A DNA stretch of 64,000 nucleotides, from positions 2,046,001 to 2,110,000 of the forward strand of contig OW818665.1 of NCBI GenBank assembly GCA_942493045.1. The letters run 5' to 3'. Made by a program: the position numbers and the translations under genes. The notes beneath the pieces are model-generated. The model ran no database searches and was not told the DNA's origin. It saw only the letters and a program-made list of their open reading frames with translations. Source of the DNA: Teretinema sp942493045. GTDB lineage: Bacteria > Spirochaetota > Spirochaetia > Treponematales > Treponemataceae. Below, in pieces: positions 26,263-32,702 of this stretch (the first letter of the stretch is position 1; each line of letters opens with the position of its first letter).

Positions 26263-27235
26263 TCCGGCCCACCTTACTGTGCAGCAGCGAAAGCAAATCA
26301 TCCGCCGAAGCGTACACCTCATAGAGAGACCCGCCGGAGTCTACAAAGCTCCGGATAACCTCTTCCTGCGCGACCACCGCCTCATCAAAGCGCACCCGGA
26401 TTGCGTCCGGGCCATCAGGGCGAACCGCGGTGTCCCATCGCGCGAGCCAGGCTTGAGGTAGCTCACCGCGAAAGCGGATCACCAATTCCTTGCGCGTATC
26501 CAGAAGGGAACGCAATTCCGAAAGGCTGCCCTTCGCCACTATCCGGCCGGCGTCCAGAACCACTACCTGATCGGCCAGCCGCCTGGCTTCCTGCAAATCG
26601 TGCGTACACAAAAAAACAGTGGCCCCCCGTTTACCAATCAGCGTCCCGGACACAAAATTCCAGAATTCTTCACGCGCCAGGGGATCAAGATGGGCCGCCG
26701 GCTCATCAAGTAAAAACAGTTCCGGAGAACCGAGCAAAGCCCTGGCAATATTCAGTTTCTGCTTCATACCTGCCGAATAGAGCCGGTACGGTTTATCGGC
26801 GGAATCGGTCATTCCCGTTTCCCCTAAGACCTCAGCCACCCTTTCCCGGAGTTTTTTACCATGAAGATTGTGCAGTGATCCAAAAAAATCCAAATTCTCA
26901 CGGCCGGTTAACCGCCAATAAAACGAGCGTTCATTAGGCGTTACCAGACCGATTCTGCCCTGGACAATTTTACCCGCGGCATCAAGCACCGCGCCCCGGT
27001 AACGGATCTCTCCGGAATCCGCGGTTATCAGGCAGGAAAGAATCTTTATCAATGTGGTTTTACCGGCCCCATTCGGACCAAGAAGACAGGTGATCTGCCC
27101 CTGGGGGATTTCCATATCTACGGCGCTTAGCGCCTGCTTGATTCTTGGCTTACGGAAGGGGCTGCTGATCGGCTCTTTAAATGTCTTGGTCAGGCCCCGA
27201 AGAGAGACCAGGCAGTCGGGTTTTACTGTTGCCAT
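26255..27235 (-). CDS. ABC transporter ATP-binding protein
   Basis: A 326-residue ATPase: Walker A GPNGAGKTT, Q-loop region VTPNERSF, signature YSAGMKQKLNIARAL (a variant of LSGGQ, as in NatA/ABC-2 exporters), Walker B LFLLDEPAAHLD and the switch His in CTHD. The extra C-terminal 80 residues are common in ABC-2 drug or polysaccharide exporters. It faces the protease gene at 27347 across a 111-base divergent region. Confidence 0.9.
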   Translation of the reverse strand: MATVKPDCLVSLRGLTKTFKEPISSPFRKPRIKQALSAVDMEIPQGQITCLLGPNGAGKTTLIKILSCLITADSGEIRYRGAVLDAAGKIVQGRIGLVTPNERSFYWRLTGRENLDFFGSLHNLHGKKLRERVAEVLGETGMTDSADKPYRLYSAGMKQKLNIARALLGSPELFLLDEPAAHLDPLAREEFWNFVSGTLIGKRGATVFLCTHDLQEARRLADQVVVLDAGRIVAKGSLSELRSLLDTRKELVIRFRGELPQAWLARWDTAVRPDGPDAIRVRFDEAVVAQEEVIRSFVDSGGSLYEVYASADDLLSLLHSKVGRNV

Positions 27236-27283
27236 ATCAGGCGATGATAACTTCTATACCGTGTAATAGCAAGATAATAATGC

Positions 27284-27312
27284 TTGACAGCGGCGTTCTT
27301 CGCCCCTAGGAT
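27284..27312 (+). promoter_or_regulatory. Promoter of the peptide-maturation operon
   Basis: Plus strand TTGACA (27284-27289) and TAGGAT (27307-27312) with a 17-base spacer. The -35 box is perfect. It drives the run S26 protease, HprK-like, PqqD, radical SAM. Confidence 0.55.
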
Positions 27313-27346
27313 TAAGAGCGTAAAAATCAGGGAGTTGCGCAAAACG

Positions 27347-27808
27347 ATGAGTACCAAAACCCCGGCTGAATCGTTTCTGGAACTTTTAAGCGGCTCTGCG
27401 ATTGAGCCGCTATGGCTGCCGGTGTTGTCCGGAAGCATGAGTCCAACCCTCATCCCGGGAGATTCTGTGCTTGTACAGGGCTGCACCGCTAAAGATTGCG
27501 CCCCCGGCGATATCATCATTTTTAGGCAAGGCGCCACTCTATCCGCCCATCGGTTCATATGCCGGGTGCGCCTACCGGGGAAGACACTGTTTTTCCAGCA
27601 GGGAGACGGCATGAACGACGGCGATTTCACGACCCCGGAAAAAGTGGTTGGTCGAGCCGTGAAACTCAAACGCGACGGAGTAGAGTTCCCGCTCACTGAC
27701 AGCCGTTGTAACCGCGTCCTGGCCGGCAAGCAGAGAGTACGCCTGCTAAAATACATTGCAAGGAGATTTGTTTCATGGATTCTGAAAAAGGGCCCTATTT
27801 CCCGCTGA
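27347..27808 (+). CDS. Signal-peptidase-like serine protease (S26, Ser/His type)
   Basis: A 153-residue protein of the S24/S26 family. PVLSGSMSPTLIPGD holds the likely nucleophile Ser30. The position filled by Lys in bacterial leader peptidase is taken by His68 in TLSAHRFICRV, as in SEC11/SipW-type peptidases. QQGDGMNDGD and VVGRAV complete the family pattern. No N-terminal membrane anchor is obvious; one hydrophobic aromatic stretch lies near the C-terminus (FVSWIL). As first gene of the operon with an HPr-kinase-like protein, a PqqD protein and a radical SAM maturase, it probably cleaves the modified peptide. Its 3' end overlaps the next gene by 34 bases. Confidence 0.72.
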   Translation: MSTKTPAESFLELLSGSAIEPLWLPVLSGSMSPTLIPGDSVLVQGCTAKDCAPGDIIIFRQGATLSAHRFICRVRLPGKTLFFQQGDGMNDGDFTTPEKVVGRAVKLKRDGVEFPLTDSRCNRVLAGKQRVRLLKYIARRFVSWILKKGPISR

Positions 27809-28629
27809 TACTCGGTCCGGTAACCTTGGGCGTACGTTTTAATACCCGGGAGAACACGGAAGCCGTCGCCCGGTATTTTGACGCCCCCCTGCAGGAAGGC
27901 AATCCTGATTTGTTACTTGATTTTACGTTGGTCGATCATGCCGAGTACCCGGACATTCCGGAAAGTCTGATTCAGACAAAACAGTGGAACGAAGGTTTCT
28001 TTTCAATAGCTGATAATTTATTCCGGGGTCGCAATAATCCGGAAAAGAAACGCTGGGAAATTGAAGTCAAGGCCATAATGACCAAGGGACAGATTACCCG
28101 TGTTTTTGAACAATTCCTGTATCAGGCCTTTTACTCGGCCTGTGTCAAAGTCGGTATAAATGCCTTTTTATTGCACTCCTCCGCCGTATCCGTCAACGGC
28201 TCAGGATTTCTTTTTGTCGGCGCATCGGGTATGGGTAAAAGCACTATCGCGGAGTTGAGCCGGAACTATGGTGTAATAAACGATGAAATGAATATACTTA
28301 GTCCCAAAGACAACAAGCTCTATCTGCATTCCAGCCCCTTTAACGCCTACTTCAAGCAGAAAAGCGCTGAAACGTCCCCGGTCCGGGCAATATTCCTGCT
28401 GCGCCACGCTAAAAGCTGCCGCCTTGAACAGATTTCCCCGGCGAAGGCCGCCGCGGAAATTACCGGACAGGTTGTCCCGCCGCTCGGTCTGGAGGACAGC
28501 TTCACACCGGCAGTCGCTTCTACAATGATGAATATCGCAGTAAATATTGTAACAACGGTTCCGGTATATCTGTTATACTTTCCGGTTGAAGGCGGTTTCT
28601 GGCCGCTGATTTTAGAAAAATTCCCCTAA
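27775..28629 (+). CDS. HPr-kinase-like P-loop protein of a peptide-modification cluster
   Basis: A 284-residue protein with an N-terminal domain of unknown fold and a C-terminal HprK-type nucleotide-binding domain: LLHSSAVSVNGSGFLFVGAS leads into the Walker A GASGMGKS (residues 149-156), followed by the acidic strand GVINDEMNIL. True HPr kinases phosphorylate HPr at Ser46; relatives in lasso-peptide and exosortase loci act on, or with, peptides, for example phosphorylating a C-terminal Ser. The precursor here ends in Gly, so that exact reaction is not expected. AAGGAG lies 9 bases before the ATG. Confidence 0.75.
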   Translation: MDSEKGPYFPLILGPVTLGVRFNTRENTEAVARYFDAPLQEGNPDLLLDFTLVDHAEYPDIPESLIQTKQWNEGFFSIADNLFRGRNNPEKKRWEIEVKAIMTKGQITRVFEQFLYQAFYSACVKVGINAFLLHSSAVSVNGSGFLFVGASGMGKSTIAELSRNYGVINDEMNILSPKDNKLYLHSSPFNAYFKQKSAETSPVRAIFLLRHAKSCRLEQISPAKAAAEITGQVVPPLGLEDSFTPAVASTMMNIAVNIVTTVPVYLLYFPVEGGFWPLILEKFP

Positions 28630-28653
28630 CCCACGGCAGCAAGGAGTTCTACC

Positions 28654-28926
28654 ATGGATAACACCGCAATATTACACAAAAAAGACGGCTTTACGGTTCG
28701 CAGTCTGGGAGATGAAACTCTTTTTCTGGATCCAGACGGATCTTCAGTTCATGTAGCCGATGAAGTCGGCGGCTTTATTTATAACTTGATCGACGGACAA
28801 AAGTCCCTGGCTGAAGTCCTGCAGGCCATAACCGATACCTACGAGGTGGATGAAAAGACCGCCGAAACCGACCTGCACCGCTTTATCGGGGACCTAATCG
28901 CCCAGAGCATTCTGGAAATCAATTAA
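28654..28926 (+). CDS. PqqD-family peptide recognition protein
   Basis: A 90-residue winged-helix-like protein with the PqqD pattern: early strands (FTVRSLGDETLFLDPDG), HVADEVGGFIYNLIDGQKSL and a helical end (FIGDLIAQSILEI). PqqD-like domains are the leader-recognition elements of many ribosomal-peptide systems and bind YxxP-type leaders in lasso systems. A YxxPxL sequence occurs in the peptide encoded at 30018-30155. It overlaps the radical SAM start by one base (TAATG), so the two products are made together. Confidence 0.9.
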   Translation: MDNTAILHKKDGFTVRSLGDETLFLDPDGSSVHVADEVGGFIYNLIDGQKSLAEVLQAITDTYEVDEKTAETDLHRFIGDLIAQSILEIN

Positions 28927-29924
28927 TGTCGATTCTGCTCGACGCCGTATACGAAAAATACCGCGCGCAAAACCGGGTTTACGCGGTAATGCTGGAATTG
29001 ACCTACCGCTGTATCTGCCGCTGCGTGCACTGCTATATCGATGACTATCAGAGCGCCGAACTTTCCACCGCGGAGATAATTGCGCTGCTCGATCAACTGA
29101 AGGAAGAGGGCGTTTTAGACCTGGGGCTAACCGGGGGTGAGGTCTTCCTGAGGAACGATCTCGAAACCATAATCGCGGAGGCCGCCGGGCGCGGTTTCTT
29201 AACCTATGTACTGACAACCGGCATTCTGCTCGATGAAAAAGCCGCCGATATGCTTAAGCGCTACAAAATCCACCATGTCGAAATTTCACTGATGGGCGCC
29301 ACGGCCGAAACGCATGACAGCGTGATGCGTCATCCCGGAGCCTTCGAGAAAACCATGCGGGCAATCCGTCTTTTGCGTCAAAGGGATATACCAGTTGTCC
29401 TGAAAAACTCGATTCTCAAGCAGAACGTCGCCGAACTATCTCAAATGGCCGCCATCGCCGCCGAGCTCCGTATACCCTTCAGCGCCAGTTTAAGCGTGCT
29501 GCCGAAAATGGATGGCAGCACCGGCACTCAGGCCTGCGCCGTAGATTTCGAGACCGCCGCGGCGCTGGACCCGGCACTGTTAAATGGAGGCTTAATCCCC
29601 AATGAAGACACCTCTCAGGGAGCCCGACTGACCTGTAACGCCGGAAAAACCATCTGCGGCATATCACCGCGCGGCGAGGTCTTTCCGTGTCTGATATGGC
29701 GGCAATTAGTGGGAAATATTCGGGAGCAGAGCTTTCAGTCCATCTGGCACGGCGGAGCCGTCCCCGAACTGCTGTCTATTCGATCTTTTAATGCTGAAGA
29801 GGCCTTGGAATGTAAGGCCTGCGAGGCTATAAAAAAGTGCCGCCGCTGTCCGGGCTTGGCCTTTTCTGAAACCGGAAACTGCTTGTCCGCGGTTCAATCG
29901 GCCTGTAAGCTGGCCGGAAAATAA
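28926..29924 (+). CDS. Radical SAM/SPASM peptide maturase
   Basis: A 332-residue radical SAM enzyme. The [4Fe-4S]-SAM motif CxxxCxxC is at residues 29-36 (CICRCVHC) and the GGE-type motif is LTGGEVFLR. The C-terminal part carries at least nine Cys in SPASM spacing (CNAGKTICGISPRGEVFPC, then CKACEAIKKCRRCPG), which should hold auxiliary clusters. SPASM enzymes with a PqqD partner modify peptides by thioether, C-C or other radical chemistry. The only nearby substrate candidate is the 45-residue peptide encoded convergently 93 bases downstream. Confidence 0.9.
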   Translation: MSILLDAVYEKYRAQNRVYAVMLELTYRCICRCVHCYIDDYQSAELSTAEIIALLDQLKEEGVLDLGLTGGEVFLRNDLETIIAEAAGRGFLTYVLTTGILLDEKAADMLKRYKIHHVEISLMGATAETHDSVMRHPGAFEKTMRAIRLLRQRDIPVVLKNSILKQNVAELSQMAAIAAELRIPFSASLSVLPKMDGSTGTQACAVDFETAAALDPALLNGGLIPNEDTSQGARLTCNAGKTICGISPRGEVFPCLIWRQLVGNIREQSFQSIWHGGAVPELLSIRSFNAEEALECKACEAIKKCRRCPGLAFSETGNCLSAVQSACKLAGK

Positions 29925-29988
29925 AAAAAACAAAGTTGCTGTCGATAATCAACGGATGATGATCATAGGGTTATCTACAGCAACCTTG
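29923..29988 (-). terminator. Intrinsic terminator of the peptide gene
   Basis: On the minus strand, CAAGGTTGCTGT and ACAGCAACTTTG (29988-29977 and 29942-29931) form a 12-base stem with one G-T pair, extended inward by GATAA/TTATC, and are followed by an eight-T run. It starts 30 bases beyond the peptide stop. In the other direction the T-run is missing, though the hairpin may still shield the radical SAM transcript end. Confidence 0.85.
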
Positions 29989-30017
29989 TTATGGAAGTCA
30001 ATCGTTCTTAAAACGAA

Positions 30018-30155
30018 TCAACCACCACAGCAGAGCCCAAAGAGCGGATTAAACCATCCGATCACTGTGCCCCAAGCGCCACCGCCATAGCTACCGAAAA
30101 CACCAATTTCAATCTTCTCGGTTTTCAGTTGCGGTGCTTTGTAAACTTTCTTCAT
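30018..30155 (-). CDS. Candidate precursor peptide of a radical SAM-modified ribosomal peptide
   Basis: A 45-codon gene, too short for usual gene calling. AGGAGG lies 5 bases before the ATG, and a strong terminator follows the stop. The N-terminal 18 residues begin MKKVYKAPQLKTEKIEIG and match the YxxPxL...G leader pattern recognised by PqqD-like domains in lasso-peptide systems. Residues 19-45 form a Gly-rich, aromatic core: GVFGSYGGG-type opening at 18-26, Trp28, Trp34, Asn36-Pro37 and a CCGG end at 42-45. The gene lies 27 bases behind the priming sugar transferase gene in the same direction and converges on the PqqD/radical SAM operon. The final product is unknown; possible modifications are thioethers at Cys42/Cys43 or changes at SYG. 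Confidence 0.75.
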   Translation of the reverse strand: MKKVYKAPQLKTEKIEIGVFGSYGGGAWGTVIGWFNPLFGLCCGG

Positions 30156-30182
30156 ATAAGCCTCCTTTTAGTATCTACAAAT

Positions 30183-31376
30183 TCAAGAACTGGCCAAATT
30201 TCGAACGTCTTCCGGATAAGTCTGTTCACCGTTCCCGGCGAGAGCCGCAAGCGTCGCTTTTCGCTCTTCTTTCTTGGCCGCCAGAGAGTCCAGCACCATC
30301 TTCAAAATGGCTATTGGTGTCCGAAAAATAATCAGCAAGTCGCCAAAGAAAGTGATCTTTTGGCAATAAGTTATATCCAGGCGAATCATTTGCTTAAAAG
30401 TCAGCTTGTTTTTACCGCTTACCTGCCACAATCCCGACAATCCGGGCATGGTGTCAAAGCGGTGCGTATGCCAGCGCAGGTACTCCTGTGCCTCATAAGG
30501 AATACAGGGGCGAGGGCCTACCAGGCTCATTTTTCCGCACAGTATATTCCACAACTGCGGAAGTTCATCCACACAAGCTTTGCGCAGCACTCTGCCGCCC
30601 ACAAAAATCCGGGTATCCTGCGCGTCAAGTTTTTCCATCGGCACATCGCCGTCCTTGATGAAATTCTGGGCATGCTTTCCGTGAAAGCTCTGGTTGTTAT
30701 CATATTTCATAGTCCGGAACTTAAGCAGGGTAAAGGGCAGGCCTTTATAACCGATCCGGGTCTGCTTGAAAAAAACCGGCCCCGGAGAAACAATTTTAAT
30801 ATACAGAGCGGTAAACAAAAACAGCGGAGCGGTAAACGCCAGTAACAATCCGGAACCCGCGATATCCATCAACCGTTTCCAGAGTGGAATCTTTTTTACA
30901 AAAAGAGACTCGATGCGCTCCCGTACATTTCGGGTTTTCCTGATCTCGGAAGCCGGTTCGTCTTCAATGTCCGCGGAGTTCGCCAGCCAATGCTCGGGAT
31001 AAGTATAGAGATCAAAGGTAATGTTGAGGGCCCGAACGGTCGCCAGACCGTTCACGACTTTTTGGGCAAAGATTGCCGCGCCTTCTTTTACCGTATCCGG
31101 AAGCAAAACAGAGATGCGTCCGGCTTCGTCCCAGCCGATACAATCAATGGAACGGGTAAACTGTGATATTTCGGAAATATTTCTTTTTAACGACTTTCTA
31201 CTGTCATCTTCGATCTGAAAAAGCGCCACGGAAAAAGCGCTGCCGTTCCGGTCGGATCTGGTTCTCTCATAGCGTACCAGGGCTTTAAATTCATCTGGAG
31301 AAAAGACATTGTTTTGCGTCGAAAGCCGCACTCTTAACACATTTGGTTTTCTATACCGTTTTTTCGTAATAGCCAT
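30183..31376 (-). CDS. Priming sugar-phosphate transferase with degenerate GGDEF-like N-terminal domain
   Basis: A 397-residue protein that should start the repeat unit by moving a sugar phosphate to undecaprenyl phosphate. The C-terminal bacterial sugar transferase domain is clear: KRLMDIAGSGLLLAFTAPLF membrane segment, PVFFKQTRIG, FTLLKFRTM, RKACVDELPQLWNIL with SLVGPRP and MPGLSGLWQVSG. The first ~120 residues resemble a diguanylate cyclase (SFVALFQIED, then DEAGRISVLLPDT where GGDEF would sit is an approximate match) but lack GGDEF and so should not make cyclic di-GMP. The PilZ gene ends directly before its ATG. The peptide gene follows. Confidence 0.85.
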   Translation of the reverse strand: MAITKKRYRKPNVLRVRLSTQNNVFSPDEFKALVRYERTRSDRNGSAFSVALFQIEDDSRKSLKRNISEISQFTRSIDCIGWDEAGRISVLLPDTVKEGAAIFAQKVVNGLATVRALNITFDLYTYPEHWLANSADIEDEPASEIRKTRNVRERIESLFVKKIPLWKRLMDIAGSGLLLAFTAPLFLFTALYIKIVSPGPVFFKQTRIGYKGLPFTLLKFRTMKYDNNQSFHGKHAQNFIKDGDVPMEKLDAQDTRIFVGGRVLRKACVDELPQLWNILCGKMSLVGPRPCIPYEAQEYLRWHTHRFDTMPGLSGLWQVSGKNKLTFKQMIRLDITYCQKITFFGDLLIIFRTPIAILKMVLDSLAAKKEERKATLAALAGNGEQTYPEDVRNLASS

Positions 31377-31769
31377 TTACCAACTCTCCTTCCCGGACGC
31401 GGGAATAAAAGCACTATATTCACTTTGCGTTTCCAGCTGCGCTGGAAAAATCGAATATTTTCTATCGAACTTGATTACCAGTCCGTCCTTATGAGAGCGT
31501 ATCACTGAACCAACAATTTGCAAGGTAACACGGCCGGAACAACCGAATAATTCCTTAATTTTATTGATCGTCAGCGTCATTTCCAGTTCAACCTTTTGCA
31601 TAAACGGCAAATCAATCCCGGCGGTGTGGACATGCACTCCGGAGGAAGAGATATCTTTACTGGTGGTCTGAAAAACCGAACAGCTCTCTCCGTTCTCGCA
31701 CTTAATGCAAATCGGAGCGGAGAGGGAGTATCTTGGATGTTTCCGTTTTTCTAACGCACAGGTATCCAT
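31377..31769 (-). CDS. PilZ-domain cyclic di-GMP effector
   Basis: A 130-residue single-domain protein with the PilZ motifs RxxxR (KRKHPRYSL, residues 9-13 region) and DxSxxG (DISSSGVHV), which bind cyclic di-GMP. It abuts the priming transferase gene with no spacing, so the ligand probably controls the first step of polymer synthesis through that enzyme. No convincing ribosome site precedes its ATG; a TATAAC lies about 12 bases upstream, which might signal a nearly leaderless transcript. Confidence 0.85.
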   Translation of the reverse strand: MDTCALEKRKHPRYSLSAPICIKCENGESCSVFQTTSKDISSSGVHVHTAGIDLPFMQKVELEMTLTINKIKELFGCSGRVTLQIVGSVIRSHKDGLVIKFDRKYSIFPAQLETQSEYSAFIPASGKESW

Positions 31770-31900
31770 AACAGCAGGTTATATCGAAAATCGTCCGGAA
31801 ACAATCATTTCAAAGCATGATTTTATTGAGATTTTTGAGTTAAAATGTATTAGGGAATACTCATGCAAAAGTATTACCCGGTACTACCCGGGCATGAAAA

Positions 31901-32599
31901 TCAGAGGTTAGCGGCGGCCCACAGCGCGGCTTGCAGCCGGTTACCGACATTGATTTTCTTGAAAATGTTGTAGAGGTGGGTTTTTACGGTATTGGTACTG
32001 ATAAACATCTTGGCGGCGATTTCCTCATTAGTAGAGCCCATGCTAACCAGCGAAAGAATCTCGACCTCCCGGGCCGTCAGAGCGGTTTTTTCCTCAATGG
32101 CGACCTGCTTTTCCTTGAAGCTGTCATAGACGCATTTGAGCAGCACCGCGCGGGATATCCAGACCTCACCCTTTAGTATGGTGCGTATTCCTTTCAGGAA
32201 TATTTCAAACTGATCATCCTTGTAAAAGAAACCGCAGATATTGCGGGATAGAGCCTTTTTCTCGACGCCGGCGTCCTCTTTGAGGTTGAAAAGGGCCAAA
32301 AAACAATCGGAAAGACTGGCATTGGTAGCTATGGTTTTCAGAATTTCTTCAAAACTTTGGTCTTCTGTATCAATGAGTATTAACTTCTTGGTTAAATCGG
32401 TACCGCTTTCTATTTTTGGGTAGCCAGAAAAGGAATTCAGCTCGCGATCATAGATTGAACAGGTCGTTTCCAGCTCTTTCTGGATAACATAACACAGAAA
32501 TTCATTCTGCAGTGTCAGCGGTCCAACTATTAATATTTTAAAGCTGCTGTAATCAGCCTGATCTGATTTCAAATAGGGTAACCTCAAAACTTGAAACAC
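31901..32599 (-). CDS. CsgD/LuxR-type transcription regulator
   Basis: A 232-residue protein with a receiver-like but atypical N-terminal domain (ILIVGPLTLQNEF, LILIDTEDQ in place of the usual phosphoacceptor Asp segment) and a C-terminal LuxR helix-turn-helix: LTAREVEILSLVSMGSTNEE then TVKTHLYNIFKKINV. The arrangement resembles CsgD-type biofilm regulators. The start is GTG, about 13 bases after the predicted transcription start. It lies just upstream of the PilZ/priming transferase genes and is the best local candidate to control them. Confidence 0.82.
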   Translation of the reverse strand: MFQVLRLPYLKSDQADYSSFKILIVGPLTLQNEFLCYVIQKELETTCSIYDRELNSFSGYPKIESGTDLTKKLILIDTEDQSFEEILKTIATNASLSDCFLALFNLKEDAGVEKKALSRNICGFFYKDDQFEIFLKGIRTILKGEVWISRAVLLKCVYDSFKEKQVAIEEKTALTAREVEILSLVSMGSTNEEIAAKMFISTNTVKTHLYNIFKKINVGNRLQAALWAAANL

Positions 32600-32618
32600 G
32601 GGAATTTGACTCTACCTA

Positions 32619-32647
32619 ACAATACAGCCCACATTGAATTCTGTCAA
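32619..32647 (-). promoter_or_regulatory. Promoter of the CsgD/LuxR-type regulator gene
   Basis: Minus strand TTGACA (32647-32642) and TATTGT (32624-32619), spacer 17. The -35 box is perfect. Confidence 0.6.
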
Positions 32648-32702
32648 TTATATCTATTAAGCGGATTACCAGCAGGTTCCGGAACGGTTTACCAAAAAAG
32701 CC

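Noticed and set aside
25459..30155. Lasso peptide cluster
   Set aside because: PqqD, HprK-like and YxxPxL leader fit, but no transglutaminase-like B2 protease is present and the AsnB-like gene is 26 kb away with an intact glutaminase Cys. The core also lacks an acidic ring-forming residue 7-9 positions after a Gly.
31877..31893. Terminator after the CsgD/LuxR-type gene
   Set aside because: A CCCGG/CCGGG pair with a 6-base loop exists, but the stem is only 5 bases and the T-tract is short; too weak to list.
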